In this document: positions 1 through 4,581 of the stretch, in pieces
Position numbering within the stretch: position 1 is the stretch's first letter
Layout: the number at the start of each line of letters is the position of its first letter
Source: Candidatus Hydrogenedentota bacterium
GTDB taxonomy: Bacteria; Hydrogenedentota; Hydrogenedentia; Hydrogenedentales; SLHB01
Length of the DNA stretch: 5,976 nt
NCBI GenBank assembly: GCA_013349485.1
Contig: DUZM01000271.1
Span: forward strand, 1-5,976
Direction of reading: 5' to 3'
The notes under the pieces: model-generated
What the model saw: only the letters and a program-made list of their open reading frames with translations
What the model was told of the DNA's origin: nothing
Database searches by the model: none
Program-made: the position numbers and the translations under genes

Positions 1-165
1 GACATCGTGCGGCTGGGCATGGCTTTGGGGGTTGATTTCGCCGACACGTGGACTTGCTACCGAGGCGGCGATCTGGCGTGTGGGGCATGTCCGACGTGCG
101 TCGAGCGGCGGAAAGCCTTCAGGGCGGCTGGGTTCGAAGATCCCTTGGCGTATATTGAGGATTAG
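1..165 (+). CDS. queC: 7-cyano-7-deazaguanine synthase QueC, C-terminal 54 residues (5' end outside window)
   Basis: The open frame from base 1 to the TAG at 163-165 reads as the end of QueC. QueC is the cytoplasmic ATP-dependent enzyme that turns 7-carboxy-7-deazaguanine and ammonia into preQ0 for queuosine and related deazapurines. Visible here are the motif TWTCYRGG (Cys19 of the fragment) followed by CGACPTC (Cys27, Cys30, Cys33). These are the four cysteines that bind the structural zinc at the C-terminus of the family, in the usual spacing. The ending AFRAAGFEDPLAYIED also matches the family pattern of an aromatic residue, then G-x-x-D-P-x-x-Y. The N-terminal PP-loop ATPase part (SGGxDS) lies upstream of the window. 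The next gene starts 205 bases later, and nothing ties it functionally to queuosine synthesis. Confidence 0.93.
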   Translation, partial: DIVRLGMALGVDFADTWTCYRGGDLACGACPTCVERRKAFRAAGFEDPLAYIED

Positions 166-187
166 GGGCGCGGCCAGAAAGCGCCTT
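165..187 (+). terminator. Weak hairpin just after queC, possible terminator
   Basis: GGCGC (167-171) pairs with GCGCC (181-185) around a 9-base loop, and G-U pairs can extend the stem by one or two. It starts at the queC stop codon and is followed by only TTTCC, so it is at best a weak intrinsic terminator. Bases 188-355 hold no gene or strong signal that I can support. A run of near-repeats of TCCGTG/TCTGTG lies at 239-265. Confidence 0.35.
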
Positions 188-355
188 TCCGCCCGGACTT
201 CTGGGACATGTAAGAGCTGACGGTAGTGATGGGCGCGTCCGTGTGTGTCCGTGCTCGTCTGTGTTCTTAGGGTGGGAGTAGGAGCAAGACGAAGAGCATA
301 AGCCTGGCCGATGTAATGAGAATCTATCCTTGTGGGCCCTCAAAACAGCAAGCGG

Positions 356-362
356 AAAGGAA
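356..362 (+). promoter_or_regulatory. Ribosome binding site deciding the start of the ABM gene
   Basis: AAAGGAA lies 8 bases before the ATG at 371. It is the only purine-rich Shine-Dalgarno-like sequence near the two candidate starts, and it favours 371 over 332. Confidence 0.6.
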
Positions 363-370
363 CGGTTGGA

Positions 371-679
371 ATGTTCATTGTTCACGTGGACGTATACGTC
401 AAGCCGGACTGCATCGAAGCATTCAAGGAAGCCTCGATCGAAAACGCGCAACACAGCCTCGCGGAACCCGGCGTAGCACGATTCGACGTCGTTCAAGAGA
501 AAGACGATCCCGGGCGGTTCGTGCTGGTCGAGGTCTATCGCGAAACTGAGGACGCCGCAAGACATAAAGATGCGCCGCACTATCAGAAATGGCGTGACAC
601 CGTCGCGGACATGATGGCACAACCTCGCGCCAGCCGGAAATATGATAACGTCTTTCCCGCCGACGCGGGTTGGGGCTAG
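371..679 (+). CDS. Antibiotic biosynthesis monooxygenase (ABM)-fold protein, LsrG/YgiN-like
   Basis: This is a 102-residue protein of the dimeric ferredoxin-like ABM family, a single domain of normal length. It opens with a beta strand (MFIVHVDVYVKP, residues 1-12), then a helix (about 13-30), the strand RFDVVQ (37-42) and the strand RFVLVEVY (49-56). HKDAPHY (65-71) and MAQPR (82-86) follow, matching the H-K-x-x-P-H-Y and M-x-x-P-R signature of LsrG, the isomerase of phosphorylated autoinducer-2, and its relatives. Family members act as small oxygenases, isomerases or stress proteins. No lsr transport or kinase genes are visible, so an AI-2 role is not established. I chose the ATG at 371 because AAAGGAA (356-362) sits about 8 bases upstream. 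An in-frame ATG at 332 would add 13 atypical residues and lacks a ribosome binding site. The protein is probably cytoplasmic, since no signal peptide is visible. Confidence 0.85.
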   Translation: MFIVHVDVYVKPDCIEAFKEASIENAQHSLAEPGVARFDVVQEKDDPGRFVLVEVYRETEDAARHKDAPHYQKWRDTVADMMAQPRASRKYDNVFPADAGWG

Positions 680-699
680 AGAATACTGGGATTCTCCAG
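676..699 (+). other. Hairpin at the stop codon of the ABM gene
   Basis: GAGAAT (679-684) pairs perfectly with ATTCTC (691-696) around the loop ACTGGG. Two more pairs (C676-G699, T677-A698) follow after one mismatch. There is no T-tract, so it is not a classical intrinsic terminator. It could protect the 3' end of the message or act in a factor-dependent way. Confidence 0.4.
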
Positions 700-716
700 G
701 TCCGACCCACCGCCGG

Positions 717-787
717 GCACCGCCGAGTCGTGTGCTCTTGGCTGAGCGCCAGACTCGGGCAAGGAGAGGGTCGAATCCCCTTGGTGC
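717..787 (+). other. Strongly self-complementary, tRNA-sized block in the intergenic gap
   Basis: The ends GCACC (717-721) and GGTGC (783-787) pair. Inside, CCGAGTC (723-729) pairs perfectly with GACTCGG (752-758), enclosing a second stem GTGCTC/GAGCGC (732-737 with 744-749, one G-U pair). A right-hand arm forms from 761-782 around TCGAAT. A competing fold makes a 5-bp stem with a 7-base loop (CTGAG 742-746, CTCGG 754-758), like an anticodon arm, beside a T-arm-like stem (766-770 with 778-782). The block lacks the tRNA invariants: no T before TCGAAT as in TTCGAAT, G instead of U at loop position 33, no proper D-loop, and a short acceptor. It may be a tRNA relic, a structured 3' UTR or a small RNA. 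It lies upstream of the proposed sigma-54 start site, so it would not be part of that leader. Confidence 0.35.
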
Positions 788-801
788 GGGGAATTTTCCC
801 C
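788..801. repeat. Inverted repeat GGGGAA-TT-TTCCCC
   Basis: The arms 788-793 and 796-801 are exact reverse complements. The left arm can also pair with TCCCC at 776-780, giving two mutually exclusive hairpins. As RNA the 2-base loop is too tight, so a 5-bp or 4-bp stem is more realistic. It could equally be a protein-binding palindrome. No T-tract follows. Confidence 0.4.
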
Positions 802-810
802 AGCGTCATG

Positions 811-857
811 CAAGAACCGGGTCTTGGCGAGACGTTATACGCGCCCTTAGGTTCTTG
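811..857 (+). promoter_or_regulatory. Three copies of a CAAGAACC-type half-site; candidate activator-binding region
   Basis: CAAGAACC (811-818) abuts GGGTCTTG (819-826), making a 16-base palindrome with one mismatched pair. A further half-site, GGTTCTTG (850-857), is the exact reverse complement of the first. The second and third copies are in direct orientation with starts 31 bases apart, about three helical turns. The palindrome centre lies about 109 bases before the start site predicted from the -24/-12 element at 902-917. That is a usual place for enhancer-binding-protein sites of sigma-54 promoters. The activator is unknown and not encoded in the window. Confidence 0.45.
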
Positions 858-901
858 ATATACAATGTGTTACGGATACAGGTCGCGCAGTGGCGCGGTT
901 C

Positions 902-917
902 AGGCACGGGTTATGCT
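902..917 (+). promoter_or_regulatory. Sigma-54 (RpoN) -24/-12 promoter for the pseudopilin operon
   Basis: AGGCACGGGTTATGCT matches the consensus TGGCACG-N4-TTGC(A/T) at all but two positions. The essential GG (903-904) and GC (915-916) are separated by exactly 10 bases. Transcription would start near 928, giving a leader of about 66 bases before the ATG at 994. Pilin genes are often RpoN-dependent, as with PilS/PilR control of pilA. An overlapping weaker match (GG 892-893, GC 904-905) and a mis-spaced TGGCGCGG copy at 933-940 are also present. Confidence 0.6.
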
Positions 918-933
918 TCTTCTGTACGGCAAT

Positions 934-955
934 GGCGCGGGCTAATGCCGGCGCC
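934..955 (+). promoter_or_regulatory. Leader hairpin just after the predicted transcription start
   Basis: GGCGC (934-938) pairs with GCGCC (951-955). After a G-G mismatch, GGC (940-942) pairs with GCC (947-949) around the tetraloop TAAT. It would lie near the 5' end of the proposed operon RNA, where such stems can slow 5' decay. Confidence 0.4.
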
Positions 956-977
956 TAGACGTTTGCGCGGAACACTT

Positions 978-992
978 AGGGAGGTGCTTCCC
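978..992 (+). promoter_or_regulatory. Shine-Dalgarno of the first pseudopilin gene, inside a small hairpin
   Basis: AGGGAGGT (978-985) is a strong ribosome binding site 8 bases before the ATG at 994. The same bases GGGAG (979-983) can pair with TTCCC (988-992) around the tetraloop GTGC, ending one base before the start codon. Whether this small stem really limits translation is an inference. Confidence 0.5.
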
Positions 993-993
993 G

Positions 994-1419
994 ATGAGGA
1001 GAACGAGAGAACGGTTTCACGGCGAGACGGGGTTGACGCTGCTCGAGCTGATGTTTGCGGCCGGGGTGATGGTCGTAGCATTCGTCCTGTTGTTTCAGAG
1101 CATCGTGTCGATGTCGGATGCGCGCAGGGTTACCGAGGAGCGCGCGGTCGCGATGTCGCACATAGCGAGCATTATGGAAGAGATAGCGGACACGAGCTAC
1201 GAACGGTTGCTCGAGTACTCCCCGCCGGAGTTTTCCGGATTGTACACGGAGAATTTCGAGATTAGGTGTTACTACGACGACGGCGGTGTGGTGACGTTGC
1301 CGGTTGCCGGACTCGAGGTGCCGTTGCCCAATCCGACAGAGGTCGAGGTGGTAGTCACGTGGCGGACGGTACGTGGCAGGCCGGCAACGGCCAGCGCCAC
1401 AGCGTGCCACTGGAGGTAA
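994..1419 (+). CDS. GspI/PilV-like minor pseudopilin
   Basis: This 141-residue protein has a class III prepilin signal. A basic leader (residues 1-12) is followed by G13|LTLLELMFAAGVMVVAFVL, with cleavage expected after G13 and the conserved glutamate at mature position +5 (E18). The hydrophobic helix spans about 14-37. The rest is a short globular domain with a helical stretch (about 42-73) and terminal strands such as VEVVVTW (117-123), as in GspI/PilV proteins of 120-140 residues. It would be processed and N-methylated by a prepilin peptidase (not in the window) and placed in the tip complex of a type II secretion pseudopilus or type IV pilus. It is first in the operon, with a strong ribosome binding site. 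Its last codons hold the Shine-Dalgarno of the next gene. The tail after TWRTVRGR is poor in recognisable structure. Confidence 0.85.
   Translation: MRRTRERFHGETGLTLLELMFAAGVMVVAFVLLFQSIVSMSDARRVTEERAVAMSHIASIMEEIADTSYERLLEYSPPEFSGLYTENFEIRCYYDDGGVVTLPVAGLEVPLPNPTEVEVVVTWRTVRGRPATASATACHWR
1411..1417 (+). promoter_or_regulatory. Ribosome binding site embedded in the end of the upstream gene
   Basis: TGGAGGT covers the last two sense codons and the first base of the TAA of the first pseudopilin gene, and lies 5 bases before the ATG at 1423. The 3-base gap between the genes implies translational coupling. Confidence 0.75.
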
Positions 1420-1422
1420 GCC

Positions 1423-2019
1423 ATGAATAAGAAAGGTATGACACTGATCGAGGTGCTGTTTGCGACGGCAATCCTGACGGTTGTGATGGGGACGCTGTTC
1501 ATCCTCGCGCGGAGTCTCGGAGACACGGTGGCCGTCGAGGACGCGAAAGTGACCACCCAAGACGAAGCCCGCGCGGCAATGTACACCATCATCAAGGAAT
1601 TGCGCCAAGCGGATGACTCCTCGATCCAGTTCGAGGAAGAGTACGGAAGTTTTCTCATCTACAGCATCGCCGAGGACGTTGACGGCAACGGGACGGCGGT
1701 CGACGTGGATGGGAATCTTGAGACGGGGCCGTTGCGAGCTATCGCCATCGATTTTACCGACTACAACTACGACACCGCGCGCGAGACCCAGCTGCTCCTT
1801 TTCACGCTGGGCCCGACCGGTTACGAGGCGCGGGTATTGTGCAACGACCTCGCCCCGCCTGAGGACACCGATGGCGATGGCATTCCAGAACTTGGCGTGT
1901 CCTTCAGCCGCTGGTCGTCGGACAGCATACTCGTGACCATCCGGACCCAGCGCCAAGTCGGGACGACGGGCCCCATTCTCAATAGTGTGATGAGCGAGAT
2001 CATTTTCCCGAGAAACTAG
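1423..2019 (+). CDS. GspJ/PilW-like minor pseudopilin with calcium-loop-like motifs
   Basis: A 198-residue protein with a very short prepilin leader, MNKKG|MTLIEVLFATAIL: cleavage after G5 and glutamate E10 at mature +5. The hydrophobic helix runs from 6 to about 30. The helical region DEARAAMYTIIKELRQA (47-63) is the hallmark of GspJ/PilW proteins, whose usual length (about 190-210) this matches. It then has Asp/Gly-rich stretches: DVDGNG (85-90), DVDGN (94-98) and DTDGDGIPE (148-156), the last closely resembling thrombospondin type-3 or dockerin calcium loops. It probably joins the I-like and K-like partners in a tip complex. It is followed by a 120-base gap with two hairpins, although the next gene looks functionally linked. 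Whether it belongs to a type II secretion system or a type IV pilus cannot be told from this gene alone. Confidence 0.85.
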   Translation: MNKKGMTLIEVLFATAILTVVMGTLFILARSLGDTVAVEDAKVTTQDEARAAMYTIIKELRQADDSSIQFEEEYGSFLIYSIAEDVDGNGTAVDVDGNLETGPLRAIAIDFTDYNYDTARETQLLLFTLGPTGYEARVLCNDLAPPEDTDGDGIPELGVSFSRWSSDSILVTIRTQRQVGTTGPILNSVMSEIIFPRN

Positions 2020-2020
2020 A

Positions 2021-2078
2021 CTGCAGGCGCGGCGCGAATGCGCCGGCGTGCGCAGGTTGGGTATCTGGCCCAGCCAGA
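2021..2078 (+). other. Two hairpins in the gap between the second and third pseudopilin genes
   Basis: CGGCGC (2030-2035) pairs with GCGCCG (2040-2045) around the tetraloop GAAT. The flanking CTGC (2021-2024) and GCAG (2052-2055) can extend the structure. A second stem, TCTGG (2064-2068) with CCAGA (2074-2078), has a 5-base loop. Neither is followed by a T-tract. They look like RNA stability or differential-expression elements within one operon rather than true terminators. Confidence 0.45.
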
Positions 2079-2125
2079 CGCCCCGCGCCCGATTAGGGCA
2101 TTGGTTTCTTGACAGCAATGCTGAC

Positions 2126-2131
2126 GGAGGA
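2126..2131 (+). promoter_or_regulatory. Ribosome binding site of the GspK/PilX-like gene
   Basis: GGAGGA lies 8 bases before the ATG at 2140. It supports this start, which places the basic leader directly before the prepilin cleavage site. Confidence 0.7.
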
Positions 2132-2139
2132 TCCGGCTT

Positions 2140-3882
2140 ATGAAACGAATACGAATCGACAAACGAAACGAGGAGGGCATGGCATTGCTCGTTGCGACGA
2201 TTTTCATCCTGGTGGCGCTGATTGCGCTCGCGGCCCTGTCGCACCGTGTATTGTCACAGAGCCATCGCGTTGATAGTCATATCCAGTTAAAGGAATGCCT
2301 CCAAGGGCTCGAGTTCGCGCTTGCGGAAAGCAAGGCGGAACTCGAGGGGGGGTGGAACGGCCACATCGGCCTGGACGGCTGGGAATTCAGCGGCGAGTGG
2401 AATCCCGCTGAAGAACCGTTCCCGGCCCCGGGCTTCGAAGATTCCGGGGTGGTCCCGGAGGCGATTGCCACCATGAACCGAGTCGAGTACCTGGCGTACG
2501 CGCACAGTTGGGCCGATGACGGCCTGGACAACAACGGGGACGGGGTGATCGACGAACCCGACGAAGAGTTTATGCATACCGTCTACGCGTTTGCGCGGAA
2601 CACGGCCGGCAGCGTGCACCGGGCCGCCGAAATCGTCGTTGGCGGCACGGACGTCAACGTGTGGCGGAACGCCGTGTTCGCGGGCGCGGGCCAGGCCGGC
2701 GGGTCGATCTCCGGAAACGTGAGCATCCACGGCTCGGTGCACATACTGGGCGACAACATTGCCGAGGGCGCGGAGGCGATCGTGGTGCTCGATATGGAAG
2801 GTACGAGCCTCATTCACAACAACTACGACGTCGGGGCGGGGCTTGGGCCCGGACAGGCCATATTCGATCGGTGCCCGCCGCTGCCTACCACCAGCTTCGA
2901 GGGCGAAGACGGCATCGAGACACTCTTCGCGAAACTCCGCGTCAAGAACGGCGTGGTTTCCATAAACTCGACATCCGAAGTCGGTGCGCCGGACGTCAAA
3001 GGGAACGGGTTCAAAGAGACCATGGACGGGGTCTTTGTGGAAGACGGTTGGACGGGCAACAAAGTCGTTGATGACGGCGACCGCGGCGATCCGACCGAAG
3101 TATACAGCGACAACGGCTGGGACGAAGGCTACGATCTCGGCGAACGGGTCGAGCTGCCGCTGTTCGACAGCGAGTATCGCGATATGGAAGGCAATACGGT
3201 GCCCAACCCGGATACGGGCGCCAACTATACGCATTACGAGTACTTCCATGACCAACTGACGGGGACGCCCTACGAGGGGGACGTCTACATCGAGCAGGGC
3301 AAGGGCGATTTCTACTATAATGCCACCCGACCGGACGATCCCGACCCCGCGAATCGCCAGCCGGACGACGATTTTATTTACTATGACGACACCACGGGCC
3401 GGCTGTGGCAGAACGGCCAGGTCGAGATCAACGGCAATTTCACGATGACCGGCAAGCCGGGGAAGGTCGCACCGACCGTCGATTACACCGGGCGCGTGGC
3501 GTTGCTGGTCCACGGGAACGCGCAACTCGACTGCAACTTGATGTCGATGCACGAGGCCGGCACGACGGATCGCAGCTTCCCTGAGAAGAACGTGTTTGGT
3601 ATCATGGGTGAGAAGGACATGTCGATCGGGAATATTGCCCAGCAGGATTTGATGGGGGCGTTCTATGCGCAAGGCTCCATCATCAGCAGCAAGCAAACCC
3701 GGGTGATGGGGTCGTTCGTAGCCAACTTTTTCGACCTGGGCAACCAGGTGCCGGATATTTATCAGGTGCCGGCCTTGGCGGAGAATCTGCCTATGGGTAT
3801 GATTGGCGCCTATCCCTTGATCTTTTATGACAACATTTCGTGGAGGGAGATCGAGTATGAACACGAAGAGCCCAGCGCCTAA
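2140..3882 (+). CDS. Large GspK/PilX-like pseudopilin with EF-hand-like loop and beta-rich C-terminal region
   Basis: A 580-residue protein starting with a basic leader and EEG13|MALLVATIFILVALIALAAL. The hydrophobic helix is about 14-34. Mature position +5 is valine, not glutamate, as is normal for GspK and PilX. A helix rich in Leu/Glu/Ala (about 46-70) follows. DNNGDGVIDEPDE (130-142) has Asp/Asn at loop positions 1, 3 and 5, Gly at 6, Ile at 8, and Asp at 9 and 12, a canonical calcium-loop pattern. After this, residues about 186-205 and 422-530 are beta-rich with repeated phrases such as SISGNVSIHGSV, VEINGNFTM and FYAQGSI, reminiscent of bactofilin-like or beta-helical PilX-type ectodomains. 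An acidic, Tyr-rich middle section (about 295-420) is unrecognised. The protein is far longer than GspK (about 320) or PilX (under 200). It probably forms the outermost tip subunit. The last 26 bases overlap the next gene. Confidence 0.8.
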   Translation: MKRIRIDKRNEEGMALLVATIFILVALIALAALSHRVLSQSHRVDSHIQLKECLQGLEFALAESKAELEGGWNGHIGLDGWEFSGEWNPAEEPFPAPGFEDSGVVPEAIATMNRVEYLAYAHSWADDGLDNNGDGVIDEPDEEFMHTVYAFARNTAGSVHRAAEIVVGGTDVNVWRNAVFAGAGQAGGSISGNVSIHGSVHILGDNIAEGAEAIVVLDMEGTSLIHNNYDVGAGLGPGQAIFDRCPPLPTTSFEGEDGIETLFAKLRVKNGVVSINSTSEVGAPDVKGNGFKETMDGVFVEDGWTGNKVVDDGDRGDPTEVYSDNGWDEGYDLGERVELPLFDSEYRDMEGNTVPNPDTGANYTHYEYFHDQLTGTPYEGDVYIEQGKGDFYYNATRPDDPDPANRQPDDDFIYYDDTTGRLWQNGQVEINGNFTMTGKPGKVAPTVDYTGRVALLVHGNAQLDCNLMSMHEAGTTDRSFPEKNVFGIMGEKDMSIGNIAQQDLMGAFYAQGSIISSKQTRVMGSFVANFFDLGNQVPDIYQVPALAENLPMGMIGAYPLIFYDNISWREIEYEHEEPSA

Positions 3883-4465
3883 GACGCCGGCCAAGGGCGC
3901 GGCGCCTAAACGCGCCTCTACCAAAGGAGCGTCATCCAAGAGTATCTTGCAGGAGAATTGGCATCTGGTTGCTCTGGTTGTGGTCTGCTTACTTGGCGCC
4001 GTCATTTTCGGGCTGCGCAAGGGGCCAGCCAAAGAGGAGGCAATTGGCGAGTCCATCATCGATCAAGCGGGCGCGCTGTCGGCCCGGGGAGGAGGGCCGC
4101 AGGAACCGCCCAAACGGACTCGGGGCGGCGCCGAAGAACGGGCCCGGGAGACGATTGAAGCGCACCGCAGAAAAGTGGTGGAGGACCCGGACCGTGAAGA
4201 TGCCCCGATCCTCATCAACGCCATGGGGAACCTCTACATGCAGAAACTGCGCGACTACGAGCGGGCCGTCGAGTGTTACGAGCAAATTCTGACCGACCAC
4301 CCGAACTCGGATGAGACGCGCAGCGCGCTGGTCAACTTGGCCAATTGTTACGAGAAGCTTAATGATCTTAATAGTGCCCGGAGAACGTATCGGCGTATGC
4401 TGGCCGCGTTCCCAGAGGGCACACAGGAACGTAACTTCGCTCAGGCGCAGTTGGACCGATTCTGA
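3857..4465 (+). CDS. Single-pass inner-membrane protein with periplasmic TPRs
   Basis: A 202-residue protein with a cytoplasmic, Lys/Ala/Pro/Ser-rich tail (residues 1-30, low complexity), one membrane segment (about 35-53, WHLVALVVVCLLGAVIFGL) and a charged linker (54-112). Two tetratricopeptide repeats follow: about 115-149 (NAMGNLYMQK, DYERAVECYEQIL) and 154-186 (ALVNLANCYEKL, LNSARRTYRRML), plus a short capping helix. TPRs bind partner proteins. In this setting it may be a scaffold for pseudopilus assembly, broadly like PilF- or CpoB-type TPR proteins, but I do not recognise a precise family. I chose the ATG at 3857 because GGAGG (3842-3846) precedes it by 10 bases. An in-frame ATG at 3827 has no such site. 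It starts inside the previous gene (26-base overlap), a sign of coupled translation. Confidence 0.8.
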   Translation: MNTKSPAPKTPAKGAAPKRASTKGASSKSILQENWHLVALVVVCLLGAVIFGLRKGPAKEEAIGESIIDQAGALSARGGGPQEPPKRTRGGAEERARETIEAHRRKVVEDPDREDAPILINAMGNLYMQKLRDYERAVECYEQILTDHPNSDETRSALVNLANCYEKLNDLNSARRTYRRMLAAFPEGTQERNFAQAQLDRF

Positions 4466-4505
4466 GCGGGTCGCGCAAGAGGTGAAAGCAAAAGAGGGGG
4501 TGTCC

Positions 4506-4568
4506 ATGCCCGCCCGGCGGCCTATGGCTGGCGCCGGTTGGCGTGGGCGTGAATACGAACACACGTAG
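4506..4568 (+). CDS. Possible 20-codon leader ORF before the lipoprotein gene
   Basis: An ATG preceded by GAGGGGG (4494-4500, 5 bases away) opens a 20-codon frame ending in TAG at 4566-4568. That stop overlaps the first bases of the Shine-Dalgarno TAGGAGGG of the next gene. The peptide (MPARRPMAGAGWRGREYEHT) is Arg/Gly-rich and resembles nothing known to me. The arrangement would fit a coupling or leader peptide, but a chance ORF is just as likely. The rest of the gap 4466-4581 shows no gene or strong hairpin. Confidence 0.2.
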   Translation: MPARRPMAGAGWRGREYEHT

Positions 4569-4573
4569 GAGGG
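4566..4573 (+). promoter_or_regulatory. Ribosome binding site deciding the lipoprotein start
   Basis: TAGGAGGG is followed after 8 bases by the ATG at 4582. It rules against an in-frame GTG at 4543, which would put charged residues before the signal peptide. Confidence 0.75.
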
Positions 4574-4581
4574 TTGGAACC

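Noticed and set aside
717..790. Call of a functional tRNA (CCA anticodon-like loop)
   Set aside because: The arms only partly fit. The base before TCGAAT is G, not the universal T54; loop position 33 is G, not U; the D-loop lacks GG; and the acceptor pairs at only 5-6 positions. It is kept only as a structured element.
861..866. Sigma-70 -10 box TACAAT upstream of the pseudopilin operon
   Set aside because: The hexamer is good, but no -35-like sequence lies 16-18 bases upstream (nearest is TTATAC with a 20-base gap). The -24/-12 element nearby is much more convincing.
642..1265. 207-codon plus-strand ORF covering the intergenic gap and the first pseudopilin
   Set aside because: It is out of frame with the clear prepilin gene and runs through the palindromes and promoter. 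It has no ribosome binding site, and its phrase GSNP is what T-arm-like DNA gives when translated.
2109..2114. TTGACA as a -35 box for the GspK/PilX-like gene
   Set aside because: At the correct spacing there is no -10-like sequence, and the start site would fall within the coding region.
976..2244. 422-codon minus-strand ORF
   Set aside because: It lies opposite two pseudopilin genes with strong prepilin signatures, crosses their boundaries, and is rich in Arg/His. This is a codon-bias shadow.
2287..4059. 590-codon minus-strand ORF
   Set aside because: It is antisense to the GspK/PilX-like and TPR genes, spans their junction, and has Val/Arg/Ile-rich shadow composition with no recognisable motif.
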